Source: Pandoraea terrigena (GTDB taxonomy: Bacteria; Pseudomonadota; Gammaproteobacteria; Burkholderiales; Burkholderiaceae). From it: a stretch of DNA of 64,000 nt. The DNA lies in contig NZ_CABPRU010000001.1 of assembly GCF_902459705.1 (NCBI RefSeq), positions 124,001-188,000 on the forward strand, read 5' to 3'. The notes under the pieces are model-generated. The model saw nothing but the letters and a program-made list of their open reading frames with translations. It ran no database searches and was not told where the DNA came from. The translations under genes were made by a program, and so were the position numbers. Positions 18,462 through 26,932 of this stretch are shown piece after piece; position 1 is the first letter of the stretch, and each line of letters opens with the position of its first letter.

Positions 18462-18519
18462 TCGTCAAGCGCCCGCAGGTCGTTCGATACCGACGATTCG
18501 GTCACGAAATGTGCGTTTG

Positions 18520-18551
18520 CTAAGTCTTCGCTAAGTGTCGCGCCCCAGAAT
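18520..18551 (+). promoter_or_regulatory. Response-regulator box and -10 of the cytochrome b561 gene
   Basis: CTAAG repeats at 18520 and 18531 (11-base period), with CAGAAT as -10 at 18546, 15 bases from the second repeat start. Identical layout to the DUF4148 promoter. Confidence 0.7.
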
Positions 18552-18626
18552 TCCGATCCATGGGGCACGGCGCTTGGCGACCGTGTCAGCCGGATTACGT
18601 TTTGAATCAGTGGCGAAGAGGCTCCG

Positions 18627-19187
18627 ATGAAACCAACCATTACCCGTTACGATGCGGCATCCCGCTATCTGCACTGGCTTACTGCGGCCCTTTTGGCTGC
18701 GCAATTCGTTGTCGCGTTGACAATGCCCGATATCACGCGCAACACGCCCGCCATCGGACTTGTCGCGTGGCATCTCTCGCTTGGCGTCACGATTCTTGGA
18801 CTCACCGCCATCCGGCTGGTGTGGGCACGTTATCGCAGCACCCCGGCGAAAGGCATGAAGTCCATCTTCCACACGTTCGCCGCCATTGCGCACAAAGGCC
18901 TGTATGCGCTGTTGGTGCTGGTTCCCGTCCTGGGCTGGATCAACGCATCGGCACGGGGCTATGGATTGAAATTGCTCGGGTTGGTGCCGCTGCCCGCGCT
19001 GTCGACACAGGGATCGTCGTTCGGTCACGCAATGGGCGATGTGCACTCGTTGCTCGCCTATGTGCTGCTTGGCGCGATCGGGCTGCACATCTGTGCCGCG
19101 CTCTACCATCACTGGGTACTGCGCGACGGCACCTTGCACAAGATGCTCCCCGTGCAGAACCAGCCGGAACCCAGCACGAGCCGCTAA
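18627..19187 (+). CDS. Cytochrome b561 family di-haem membrane protein
   Basis: 186 residues, four membrane helices, with candidate haem-ligand histidines in RYLHWLTA (helix 1), VAWHLSLG (helix 2), 'DVHSLLAYVLLGAIGLH' (helices 3-4) and the closing HWVLRDGTLHKML. It would pass electrons from quinol in the inner membrane, for example for superoxide oxidation as in CybB. It has its own promoter with the same response-regulator box as the flanking genes, so it appears to be part of the two-component regulon rather than a respiratory operon. Confidence 0.88.
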   Translation: MKPTITRYDAASRYLHWLTAALLAAQFVVALTMPDITRNTPAIGLVAWHLSLGVTILGLTAIRLVWARYRSTPAKGMKSIFHTFAAIAHKGLYALLVLVPVLGWINASARGYGLKLLGLVPLPALSTQGSSFGHAMGDVHSLLAYVLLGAIGLHICAALYHHWVLRDGTLHKMLPVQNQPEPSTSR

Positions 19188-19364
19188 TGGCTTGTCTGTC
19201 GCGCGACAGCGTCCACGCCGTCGCGCGGCACGAGTGCACCCGGCAAATACGATCGCCCGCCCGCCTTTCCCGGTGGCTGCGGGCGAATGCTTTTTCCGGC
19301 ACGCGCTGGCCTTCAAGCGCCGCAGCCATCACCGCCCCCAAGACCGCTCAGGTAACGACGGATT

Positions 19365-19396
19365 CTAATGCGTGGCTAAGTGTGCAGGCATAGGCT
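19365..19396 (+). promoter_or_regulatory. Response-regulator box and -10 of the bcrC-like operon
   Basis: CTAAT at 19365 and CTAAG at 19376 (11-base period). TAGGCT at 19391 is exactly 15 bases from the second repeat start. Since the operon downstream encodes the response regulator, this implies autoregulation. Confidence 0.65.
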
Positions 19397-19456
19397 TCGT
19401 TCTACGCAAATTCCCGCGTCATTTTCGTAGCAGGCTCATTTCAAGGAGGACGCCGC

Positions 19457-20053
19457 ATGGAGCGCCTGAACGACACGTTGTTTCTTATGCTCAATGCGTC
19501 GGCATTACCCACGCCCCCGGTATTCGGTATGGCGGTTTTCTTTGCGCAGTATTTGATTCTGACGGTGCCCGTGGCGATGGGGCTGTTGTGGCTGCGCGCC
19601 GACGAGGCGCAGCGCCGGTCGCTGATTGCCGCCGCCATGGCCGGCGCCATCGGGCTCGCGGTCAATCAGGCGATCGGCTGGGTGTGGCAACATCCGCGCC
19701 CGTTCGTCGTTGGCATCGGACATACCTATCTCGCACACGCCGCCGACAGTTCGTTTCCGAGTGATCACCTCACGCTGATCTGGTCGGTCGCGTGCGCCCT
19801 CATGCTGGACAACCGAACCCGAACGGCGGGCGTTGCCGCCGCACTGCTCGGCCTCCCCGTGGCGTGGGCGCGTATTTTCCTCGGCGTGCACTATCCGATG
19901 GATATGGCAGGTTCGGTCATCGTCGCGGGCATCTCCGTGTGGCTGGTGACGCGCCATATGCGATGGCTGCTCACGCCCGTCTGTCACGTGGCCCTGCTGA
20001 TTCACCGAAAGCTGTTCGCGCACTGGATCGACCTGGGATGGGTCAAGGCGTGA
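19457..20053 (+). CDS. PAP2-family undecaprenyl-pyrophosphate phosphatase, BcrC/YbjG-like
   Basis: 198 residues, about five helices. The phosphatase motifs are present: HPRPF (C1), SSFPSDH (C2, Asp in place of the more common Gly), and ARIFLGVHYPMD (C3). The segment 'GHTYLAHAADSSFPSDH' closely resembles BcrC/YbjG, which recycles the C55 lipid carrier of peptidoglycan synthesis on the periplasmic face and confers bacitracin resistance. It heads an operon with a DUF347 protein, a two-component system and DUF2127. A second C55-PP phosphatase of the unrelated UppP family is at 55663. Lipid A phosphatase activity is the main alternative. Confidence 0.82.
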   Translation: MERLNDTLFLMLNASALPTPPVFGMAVFFAQYLILTVPVAMGLLWLRADEAQRRSLIAAAMAGAIGLAVNQAIGWVWQHPRPFVVGIGHTYLAHAADSSFPSDHLTLIWSVACALMLDNRTRTAGVAAALLGLPVAWARIFLGVHYPMDMAGSVIVAGISVWLVTRHMRWLLTPVCHVALLIHRKLFAHWIDLGWVKA

Positions 20054-20076
20054 TACTTCAAAGGACAACACGCACC

Positions 20077-20835
20077 ATGAACGAAAACGTGCAGAAAACG
20101 CTAAGCAAGGTTCCCGAAGTCACGCTCCTCTTCTGGGTGATCAAGATCGCCGCCACGACGTTGGGCGAGACCGGGGGCGATGCCGTCTCGATGTCGATGA
20201 ACCTTGGCTACCTTGTCGGCACCGCGATCTTTGCGGTGGTGTTTGCCATTGCCGTCTCGGCACAGATTCGCGCCAAGGCATTTTCGCCCGCGTTGTATTG
20301 GGTAACGATCATTGCCACGACGACCGTCGGCACCACGCTCGCGGACTTCGCCGATCGGTCGCTTGGCATTGGCTATGCCGGGGGCTCCTCGATCTTGCTC
20401 GCCTTGTTGCTCGGCTCGCTCTGGCTCTGGTACCGGACGATGGGCTCCGTGTCCGTGCATTCGATCCACTCGCCCAGGGCCGAAGCGTTTTATTGGGTTA
20501 CGATCATGTTTTCCCAGACGCTGGGCACCGCCTTGGGTGACTGGACGGCCGATACGGCGGGGCTCGGCTATACGGGCGCGGCCGTGGTGTTCGGGGCGCT
20601 CCTGCTGATTCTCGTCGGGGCGTATTTGTGGACCCGGACGTCGCGCACGTTCCTGTTCTGGGCGGCGTTCATCCTGACGCGTCCGCTGGGTGCCGTTGTC
20701 GGCGATTTCCTGGACAAGCCGATCAGCGCGGGCGGGCTTGCCCTGAGCCGGTATTCGGCATCGTTTGCCTTGCTGGCCTTTATCCTGACGAGTCTGCTCT
20801 TGTTCCGGCAGCGTGCCGCGGCGAAAGCGCATTGA
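20077..20835 (+). CDS. DUF347 (COG4705) membrane protein
   Basis: 252 residues; AAAGGA precedes the ATG at 20077. The protein consists of four repeats, at about residues 19-45, 74-100, 139-165 and 195-221, each a helix pair with a consensus like (F/Y)W-x10-(L/V)G-x3-(A/G)D-x8-G(I/L)GY. The aspartates in the middle of each repeat (GGD, LAD, LGD, VGD) are striking for membrane segments and suggest ion handling. No function is established to my knowledge. It is the second gene of the bcrC-like/two-component operon, 23 bases after the phosphatase. Confidence 0.8.
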   Translation: MNENVQKTLSKVPEVTLLFWVIKIAATTLGETGGDAVSMSMNLGYLVGTAIFAVVFAIAVSAQIRAKAFSPALYWVTIIATTTVGTTLADFADRSLGIGYAGGSSILLALLLGSLWLWYRTMGSVSVHSIHSPRAEAFYWVTIMFSQTLGTALGDWTADTAGLGYTGAAVVFGALLLILVGAYLWTRTSRTFLFWAAFILTRPLGAVVGDFLDKPISAGGLALSRYSASFALLAFILTSLLLFRQRAAAKAH

Positions 20836-20858
20836 CCCGTTGCTCGAGAGGAAATGAC

Positions 20859-21524
20859 ATGCGCATCTTGCTCGTCGAAGACGATCCGATGATCGGCAGT
20901 GTCGTTCGCGATTCCCTCAAGGACGCGACATTCGCCGTGGATTGGGTCACGGACGGACAAGCGGCGCTGGCGGCAGCCGACTGCCAGCATTACGACCTGG
21001 TGCTGCTGGACTTGGGGTTGCCGGGCAAGGACGGTCATGCGGTGCTGCAAAGCCTGCGATCACAAGGACATCAGGTCCCCCTTATCATCGTTACCGCACG
21101 CGACGCGCTGCCGGAACGATTGAAGGGCCTGGATGGGGGCGCCGACGACTACGTGCTGAAACCGTTCGAGATGGCGGAATTGCTCGCTCGCATCCGCGCC
21201 GTCATGCGGCGTCAGGCGGGGCAAGCGCAGCCGGTGATGTCGAACGGCATTGTCACGCTCGATCCGGGTACCCGGGAAGCCCATACGCCGGACGTTGCGT
21301 CGGTGCAATTGTCGAATCGGGAGTTCGCCTTGCTGCAGGCATTGCTGACGCGACCCGGTGCCATCCTGTCCAGAAGCGACCTGGAGGATCGGATTTACGG
21401 GTGGGGAGAGGAAGTCGAGAGCAATGCCATCGAATTCCTCATTCACTCGCTTCGCAAGAAGCTCGGCACGAGCGTCATCAAAAACGTGAGGGGAGCGGGA
21501 TGGATGGTCTTAAAAGGCGATTGA
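20859..21524 (+). CDS. OmpR/PmrA-QseB type response regulator
   Basis: 221 residues. The receiver domain (1-120) has the acidic pair ED in LLVEDD, the phosphoacceptor Asp51 in LVLLDLGLPG, Thr in IIVTARD and Lys in VLKPFE. The DNA-binding winged helix (about 130-218) has 'NREFALLQALLTRPGAILSR' and IEFLIHSLRKKLG. OmpR/PmrA regulators bind direct repeats with an 11-base period, which matches the CTAAG boxes at 17949, 18520 and 19365. The gene ends 25 bases inside the kinase gene, so the two are translationally coupled. Confidence 0.92.
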   Translation: MRILLVEDDPMIGSVVRDSLKDATFAVDWVTDGQAALAAADCQHYDLVLLDLGLPGKDGHAVLQSLRSQGHQVPLIIVTARDALPERLKGLDGGADDYVLKPFEMAELLARIRAVMRRQAGQAQPVMSNGIVTLDPGTREAHTPDVASVQLSNREFALLQALLTRPGAILSRSDLEDRIYGWGEEVESNAIEFLIHSLRKKLGTSVIKNVRGAGWMVLKGD

Positions 21525-22897
21525 ACGACTCCATTCGCCTGCGCCTGAGCTTGTGGCTTTCCGTGGCAATCCTCGTCTTTGCCGTGATTGCCGGCGTCAT
21601 TTCGTTCGCCGCGGCGTTCGACGAGGCGCATGAGTTACAGGATGATGTGTTGCGCCAGGTCGCCGCCCTCGTCGACAACAATCATCTGCAGACCAGCGAA
21701 TTTCGCAATATTCAGGCACCTCAGGCGCCACAGGCGAGTGGTGAGGAAGCGCGCGTGGTCGTTCAGCGGCTCGGCGTGGCAACGCGGCCCGGGGCTGGAG
21801 ATGGCGACGACAAGCTACCGCTTCCCCTGCCGGAGACGATGGCCGACGGCCTGTCGACCGTCACGGTGGGCAAGGAGCCGTATCGGGTACTGGTCAGGAC
21901 GCTGCAATCGGGTACCCGTATCGCGGTAGCGCAAGAGACAGACGTGCGCGACCAGATTGCCCGGACCAGCGCGATCCGGACCATCATGCCGCTCGTGGCA
22001 TTTGTGCCGGTGTTGCTGCTGGTGGTCGGTTGGCTGGTCCGCAGGATATTCCGACCGGTGGCGAGCCTGTCGCGCGAGATCGACGGGCGCCAGTACAGCG
22101 AACTGCATCCGGTATCGACCGAGCATCTTCCGAATGAGATCCGACCGTTTCTGCGTGCCATCAATAACCTGTTGTCGCGCGTGGCCACGTCGGTCGATGC
22201 GGAGCACCGCTTTGTGGCCGACGCCGCGCATGAACTGCGCACGCCGTTGACGGCGCTTTCCCTGCAGGCAGAGCGGCTTGCCGAGGCTGACATGTCCGTG
22301 ACGGCCAGAGAGCGCCTGGCGGAGTTGCGTCAGGGGATTGAGCGAGGTCGGCATATGCTCGAACATCTGCTGACGTTGTCCAGCGTGCAGGCGACGCCGA
22401 GCGAGGGAGGTGCGCGTACCGACTCCGTCCTGCGGGTATTCCGTCAAACGCTGGAGACGCTGTACCCGCTCGCCGAAGCCAAGGGAATCGACCTCGGCAT
22501 CGAGGCACGTGACGATGCATCGCTACCGATCAGCGAAGCGGACTTGAGCGTGCTGATCAAGAACCTGGTCGACAACGCCATCCGCTATACGCCGGCGGGG
22601 GGGCGTGTAGACCTGATGCTCGAGTCGGGCAGGGGGCAGACCCTTCTGTGCGTCAAGGACACTGGTCCGGGCATCGCACCGAAGGAGCGCGACCGTGTGT
22701 TCGACGCGTTCTACCGTGGGCTGGGAACGAGCGAAGTGGGCTCAGGCCTTGGGCTGTCGATCGTGAAAGCCATTGCGGAGAAGGCCGGCGCCGATGTGCG
22801 ACTCGCTTATGCGGATGAGCGCGCACGATCCGGATTGAGCGTGACGGTCGTCGTGCCGGAGGCATCGACTTCCGCGCGGGACGGGGGCGTGGCGTGA
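21500..22897 (+). CDS. Sensor histidine kinase (QseC/PmrB type)
   Basis: 465 residues from the ATG at 21500, which overlaps the regulator gene and has an AGGGGAG ribosome site. Layout: helix 1 (about 17-40), a periplasmic sensor of about 115 residues without a recognised fold, helix 2 (about 160-180), HAMP, dimerisation domain with the phosphoacceptor His near 244 in DAAHELRTPLTAL, and an ATPase domain with NLVDNAIRYTP, DTGPGI and GSGLGLSIVKAI. It is complete and probably senses an envelope signal. Its stop overlaps the DUF2127 start by 4 bases. Confidence 0.92.
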   Translation: MDGLKRRLNDSIRLRLSLWLSVAILVFAVIAGVISFAAAFDEAHELQDDVLRQVAALVDNNHLQTSEFRNIQAPQAPQASGEEARVVVQRLGVATRPGAGDGDDKLPLPLPETMADGLSTVTVGKEPYRVLVRTLQSGTRIAVAQETDVRDQIARTSAIRTIMPLVAFVPVLLLVVGWLVRRIFRPVASLSREIDGRQYSELHPVSTEHLPNEIRPFLRAINNLLSRVATSVDAEHRFVADAAHELRTPLTALSLQAERLAEADMSVTARERLAELRQGIERGRHMLEHLLTLSSVQATPSEGGARTDSVLRVFRQTLETLYPLAEAKGIDLGIEARDDASLPISEADLSVLIKNLVDNAIRYTPAGGRVDLMLESGRGQTLLCVKDTGPGIAPKERDRVFDAFYRGLGTSEVGSGLGLSIVKAIAEKAGADVRLAYADERARSGLSVTVVVPEASTSARDGGVA

Positions 22898-23412
22898 AAG
22901 ACCTCGCCGACGTCTACGAGAAGCGGCTCCATTTCATATTCGAGGCGAGCCTGTGGATGAAGGCGCTCTTCGCACTTGCCGAGATTGTCGGCGGTGTCGT
23001 CGCGTACTTCATTCCCCAGCATTTCCTTCTGTCGATCGTGCTTTGGGTGACGGGAAACGAAATTGCGGAAGATCCGCGCGATGTCGTCGCCAGCTTTTTG
23101 CTGCATACGGTGCAGCATCTCTCCGTGAGCTCGCAGAAGTTTGCGGCGATCTACCTGCTCGCGCACGGGGCGATCAAGCTATGGCTGATCATCGGCTTGC
23201 TGCGCGACAAGCTCTGGTACTTCCCCGTGTCGATGGCCGCGTTCTCGCTGTTCGTCGTCTATCAGCTATACCGATTCACCCACACCCATTCGCCATGGCT
23301 GTTGTTCCTGTCGGCGCTCGACGTCGTCATCATCGGACTCACCTGGCATGAATATCGCGTCTCGAAGAAGCGCCACGCGCGTCGGAACGCCGGCGCGGCA
23401 ACGCGCATTTGA
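22894..23412 (+). CDS. DUF2127 membrane protein
   Basis: 172 residues starting at GTG 22894, which shares the bases GTGA with the kinase stop. Four membrane helices; the family signature is a helix 1 region (FEASLWMKALFALAEIVGGV), 'AIYLLAHGAIKLWLIIGLLR' in the middle and YQLYRFTHTHSPWL before the last helix. Function unknown. As last gene of the autoregulated operon it may act in the same envelope response, for example as an accessory to the kinase. Confidence 0.82.
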   Translation: MKDLADVYEKRLHFIFEASLWMKALFALAEIVGGVVAYFIPQHFLLSIVLWVTGNEIAEDPRDVVASFLLHTVQHLSVSSQKFAAIYLLAHGAIKLWLIIGLLRDKLWYFPVSMAAFSLFVVYQLYRFTHTHSPWLLFLSALDVVIIGLTWHEYRVSKKRHARRNAGAATRI

Positions 23413-23446
23413 CGGCCTCGCGCCGTCGTTGAAATCGCCAGGAAAA

Positions 23447-23480
23447 ACGAAAAAGGCAGACGAACGTGCGCTCGCCTGCC
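23447..23480 (-). terminator. Terminator downstream of tRNA-Leu
   Basis: On the minus strand GGCAGGCGA, eight bases, TCGTCTGCC (one G-T pair) is followed by a T-rich run. It ends the tRNA transcript about 12 bases after CCA. Confidence 0.8.
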
Positions 23481-23491
23481 TTTCGACTGTC

Positions 23492-23576
23492 TGGTGCCCA
23501 GGGCGGGACTCGAACCCGCACGCCTCTCGGCGCTACCCCCTCAAGATAGTGCGTCTACCAATTCCGCCACCTGGGC
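23492..23576 (-). tRNA. tRNA-Leu (anticodon GAG)
   Basis: 85 bases on the minus strand fold as a class II tRNA: acceptor GCCCAGG/CCTGGGC, D arm with AATTGGTAGAC, anticodon stem CTATC/GGTAG with loop TTGAGGG (anticodon GAG), long variable arm CGCCGAGAGGCG, T arm with GGTTCGAGTCC, and an encoded CCA end. No integrase or repeat is seen next to it. Confidence 0.97.
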
Positions 23577-23649
23577 AGGGGAGCGCGATTGTAACGAAAA
23601 AATCCGTTTTTGTGAACGCTTCGCGCGCGACGCCGCCCCGGCGCCCTCG

Positions 23650-25536
23650 TCACGCCGCCCGACGCATCGACGACCCCACGACCGATAGCGAGGGCGCGTG
23701 CGGCGCATGAAGACCATGCAGCGCCGAGTGCTGCTCGTCGCGCAGGCGGAAACGCGCCACGGTCTCGGCCAGCATGCGGGCCTGTTCGCTCAGCATGGCC
23801 GACGCGGCCGCCGATTCTTCCACTAGCGCGGCGTTCTGCTGCGTGGCCTGATCCATCTCCGAGACCGAACGGTCGATCTGGCTGATGCCCGTGCTCTGCT
23901 CGGTCATGGCGCCGTTGATCTCACTCACCAGTCGCTGCACACGCGCAATCCCGTCGACGATTTCGTTCATCGTCGTGCCCGCCGCCTGCACGCGCTCCGT
24001 GCCGCTCTTCACGTTCTGCACCGACGTCTCGATCAGCGCCTTGATTTCCTGCGCGGCCGCCGCACTGCGCTGGGCGAGCGTGCGCACCTCACCCGCCACC
24101 ACGGCGAAGCCACGGCCCTGCTCGCCGGCGCGCGCCGCTTCCACGGCGGCGTTGAGCGCCAGGATATTGGTCTGGAAGGCGATGCCGTCGATCACGCTGA
24201 TGATTTCCGTAATGCGCTCGGAGGACTGCGTGATGGCCGCCATGGTGCCGACGGCGTCGGTGACGACCTGACCGCCCCGCGCGGCGGCGGCGCTGGCCTC
24301 GTTGGCCAGACGCGTGGCATGCTCGGCGGTCTCGGCCGTCTGCTTGACGCTGGACGTCATCTCGGTGAGCGCCGACGACGTTTCCTGCAACGACCCCGCC
24401 GAGGCTTCGGTGCGCTGCGAGAGATCGCGGTTGCCCATTTCGATCTCGCTGGTGGCCGACGTCATCGACGACACGCCCGAGCGCACGTCGAGCATGACCG
24501 AGCTGATCTTGTCGACGAACGCGTTGAACGACGTCGAAATCTGCGCCACCTCGTCCTGACCGATGACGTCGAGACGCTGCGTCATATCACCATCGCCCGA
24601 GCCGATGGTGTCCATGGCGTCGCGCACGATCGACAACCGCTTGAACGCGCGCGACGTGAAGATGGAGGCAATGACCAGCGCGATCAACGTCAGCACGACC
24701 AGCGTGATAGCGGTTGCGCCCAGCACGTGCGTCAGGCCGGCCGTGGCTTCGGCGCGGTCGAGCGCCACCACCAGGTACCAGTCCGTGCCGCGAATGCGCT
24801 CGGCCTTGAGCAGCTTGGGCGCGCCGGAGAGTTCCATCGAGACCGGTTCGGCGCCGTCGGCGGCCAGGCCCGGCAGCGAGTCGGCGGTGAGCGCGGGTGA
24901 CACGTCCGTCGACGGCTTGAGCGAGAACTTGCTGTCCGGGTGAGCAATCACCTGACCGTCGCTCGCCACCACGAGCGCGAGACTCGATGGCGTGGGATGC
25001 ACCGCCTTGATGATGTCCTGCACGCCGGTGAGTGCCACGGCGCCGCTGACCACGCCGGTCGACTGGCCGTCACGCATGATCGGGGCGGTGAAGGCCACGT
25101 ACGGAATGCCCGTCGACGAGTCGCCGTACGGCTTGGTGACGGTCAGCTTGCCCGCCGCCATGGCGCTCTTGTACCAGGGGCGCGCGGTCGGATCGTAGTC
25201 CGGCGGCGTCGGTGCGGTGGAAAAAAACGTCTTGTCCGACCAGCCAATGCTCGTGATCGGGAAGTCGTTGGTCTTGCCCATGAGCTTCACGAGCCCGGCC
25301 GGATCCCCTTTCTCGACGGCCTGCGACGTCGCGACGACCGCCTGCGCCTTATCGGCCGACCAGCGCTCGATGGTGCCCGCATTCCCGTTGGCCACGGCCG
25401 ACAGCGTGTGGGCAATGCTTGACATCATGCTGTCGCGCACGATGACATAAGTCGTGATGCCAGAGAGAATCAGCGCGCCCACCACCGTCAGGCAGGCAAT
25501 GAGCAGAATCCGGGTTCGCAACGAAGTAACTTTCAT
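23650..25536 (-). CDS. Methyl-accepting chemotaxis protein with dCache sensor
   Basis: 628 residues. Helix 1 at about 8-30, a periplasmic double-Cache domain to about 275 and helix 2 at about 278-300, then HAMP and the signalling domain whose tip reads '[20 protein letters not shown]'-like with [20 protein letters not shown]. The first Cache lobe contains [12 protein letters not shown] and a downstream KPYGDSS, the residues that grip the amino and carboxyl groups of amino acids in dCache_1 receptors, so an amino-acid ligand is likely. No methylesterase or CheB-binding pentapeptide is seen at the C-terminus. A solitary gene next to tRNA-Leu. Confidence 0.93.
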   Translation of the reverse strand: MKVTSLRTRILLIACLTVVGALILSGITTYVIVRDSMMSSIAHTLSAVANGNAGTIERWSADKAQAVVATSQAVEKGDPAGLVKLMGKTNDFPITSIGWSDKTFFSTAPTPPDYDPTARPWYKSAMAAGKLTVTKPYGDSSTGIPYVAFTAPIMRDGQSTGVVSGAVALTGVQDIIKAVHPTPSSLALVVASDGQVIAHPDSKFSLKPSTDVSPALTADSLPGLAADGAEPVSMELSGAPKLLKAERIRGTDWYLVVALDRAEATAGLTHVLGATAITLVVLTLIALVIASIFTSRAFKRLSIVRDAMDTIGSGDGDMTQRLDVIGQDEVAQISTSFNAFVDKISSVMLDVRSGVSSMTSATSEIEMGNRDLSQRTEASAGSLQETSSALTEMTSSVKQTAETAEHATRLANEASAAAARGGQVVTDAVGTMAAITQSSERITEIISVIDGIAFQTNILALNAAVEAARAGEQGRGFAVVAGEVRTLAQRSAAAAQEIKALIETSVQNVKSGTERVQAAGTTMNEIVDGIARVQRLVSEINGAMTEQSTGISQIDRSVSEMDQATQQNAALVEESAAASAMLSEQARMLAETVARFRLRDEQHSALHGLHAPHAPSLSVVGSSMRRAA

Positions 25537-25827
25537 GAGCTTTCATCGGTAGACCCGCACGTGGGCCATTGAAGGGGGGGCAACGGGCCGGGCGGTATCG
25601 CCTGCGCCGTCGCATCGATACATTGCTGCTCGACTCTCTGCCCTTACGGCCGGAGGGGGCAGAAACTTTAATTAGTGCAGATCAATGGGCACGTCTCGTC
25701 GCCCAACGATCACCCCGCTCGACGGACGGCACGGCCGTCTGCCGTCATCGACGCCTCGGGCGGACGAATGGACGAACGGATGAGCGCGTGGGTGCGCCCC
25801 GTGGGGCTTGGAACGGCGAGCGGAAGA
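25537..25827. other. Intergenic region before the chemoreceptor, no gene seen
   Basis: Holds the chemoreceptor promoter on the minus strand. The plus-strand open frames across it have no ribosome site and run into the ABC gene in antisense; I treat them as spurious. Confidence 0.5.
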
Positions 25828-26457
25828 TCAGACGGCGCTGGGGCGCGCGAGGTCCGGGAAGCCGAGCGTTGTCGCGTGACAACCGTCAGCCAGCGCGTCA
25901 TCGTGGGTAGAGAAGAACACGCAGCAGTCCTGACCAAGCGTAGTGAACAAGTCGATCAGCACGGCGCGGGAGGTCGCATCGAGACCGCCGCTGGGCTCGT
26001 CCGCGAGAATCACGCGGGGTGTGCCGAAACGGGTGGCGGTCAAATAGTATTTGCGACGCGTGCCGAGCGACATCTGGTCGAACCGCTTTTCCATATGCGG
26101 CATCAGGCCGAATCGCTCGGCCAGATCGAGGACACTGGCGCTCACGGGCGTTTGCGCCTCGGCGGCGCGCTGCGCCAGAAAGCCGCGTCCGGTTTGCGAC
26201 GGCTCGGCAAGGCAGTCGAACGGCACCACGGCAAGTGATGCCTTGGCCTCGGCGGGCGCGTCGCGCATGGCGTGTCCGTCGACCCAGACCTGACCGTCGT
26301 CCGGCACGACCGTGCCCGCGAGCATGCCGAGCAGCGTGGTCTTGCCGCCGCCCCCTTCGTCGCGCAGGGCGAAGCAGCCGCGCTCGGCGCGGAAGCTCAG
26401 GTGCTCGAAAAGCGTGAAAGTGCCGAAGCGTCTGGCGAGATTCTCGAAACGAAGCAT
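25828..26457 (-). CDS. Orphan ABC transporter ATP-binding protein (CcmA-like)
   Basis: A 209-residue nucleotide-binding domain, short for its class. The Walker A is EGGGGKTTLL (Gly-rich, degenerate at its start), the signature is MSLGTRRK instead of LSGGQ, and the Walker B is RVILADEPSGGLD followed by the switch His in FFSTHDD. The motifs are altered but usable. No permease gene is adjacent. It starts 13 bases after the RcnR-like gene and must share its transcript, so a metal-related export role is possible, but a haem-exporter-like CcmA relative is equally consistent. Confidence 0.78.
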   Translation of the reverse strand: MLRFENLARRFGTFTLFEHLSFRAERGCFALRDEGGGGKTTLLGMLAGTVVPDDGQVWVDGHAMRDAPAEAKASLAVVPFDCLAEPSQTGRGFLAQRAAEAQTPVSASVLDLAERFGLMPHMEKRFDQMSLGTRRKYYLTATRFGTPRVILADEPSGGLDATSRAVLIDLFTTLGQDCCVFFSTHDDALADGCHATTLGFPDLARPSAV

Positions 26458-26470
26458 GGGTGTGTGACGG

Positions 26471-26740
26471 TTACTTCAGATAGGCCTTGATGACGTGGAG
26501 CACCGGTGCCAGCTCGGCCTCGCGGTGCGCCTGTTCGGATTCGTTGACGAGATGATCGACGAGATGTCCTTCGATGACCGCGCCCATCAAGCCATTGACC
26601 GCCCCGCGAATGGCCGCGATCTGCTGGAGGATCTCGACGCAGTCGCTCTCCTCGCTCAACTGACGCTCCAGCGCCTGCGCCTGCCCTTGGATGCGACGCA
26701 CGCGTGCCAACAACTTGTGCTTGTCCCGAATCGTGTGCAC
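26471..26740 (-). CDS. RcnR-like Ni/Co-responsive repressor (CsoR/RcnR family)
   Basis: 89 residues, all-helical DUF156 fold, starting at GTG 26740 with AGGAG upstream. The start MHTIRDKHKLLARVRRIQGQ and the core 'CVEILQQIAAIRGAVNGLM' parallel E. coli RcnR. The RcnR metal ligands His3, Cys35, His60 and His64 are matched by His2, Cys34, His59 and His63 (one-residue offset), while FrmR and CsoR patterns fit less well. It would bind DNA without metal and release it with nickel or cobalt. An RcnR-type box lies about 58 bases upstream, implying autoregulation. No rcnA exporter gene is in the window. Confidence 0.82.
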   Translation of the reverse strand: MHTIRDKHKLLARVRRIQGQAQALERQLSEESDCVEILQQIAAIRGAVNGLMGAVIEGHLVDHLVNESEQAHREAELAPVLHVIKAYLK

Positions 26741-26797
26741 GGTCGGTTGCGCTCCTGTCTGTGTCGATCAAATGGCCAAAAATGTTAGCACGCACAT

Positions 26798-26812
26798 ACT
26801 CGGGGGCAGTAT
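26798..26812. promoter_or_regulatory. RcnR-type operator TACT-CGGGGGC-AGTA
   Basis: TACTCGGGGGCAGTA has the TACT/AGTA arms around a G tract that define RcnR sites in E. coli (TACT, six G, one base, AGTA), with one difference in the tract. It is in the promoter region of the RcnR-like gene. Confidence 0.75.
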
Positions 26813-26932
26813 ATCCTCAATTCGATCGCCCATTCGCCGAGGGCTGCGTTACGGCATGAGGGCACGCGGCGCGCGCCTGTCCCGACGTTCTCGCGTCATA
26901 AGGCCGCCGTTTTGTGGGGGGGGGGGCGCCGA

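Noticed and set aside
23492-23576. tRNA-Leu as an integration site for the nearby genes
   Set aside because: No integrase, no duplicated tRNA 3' end and no composition change was seen beside it.
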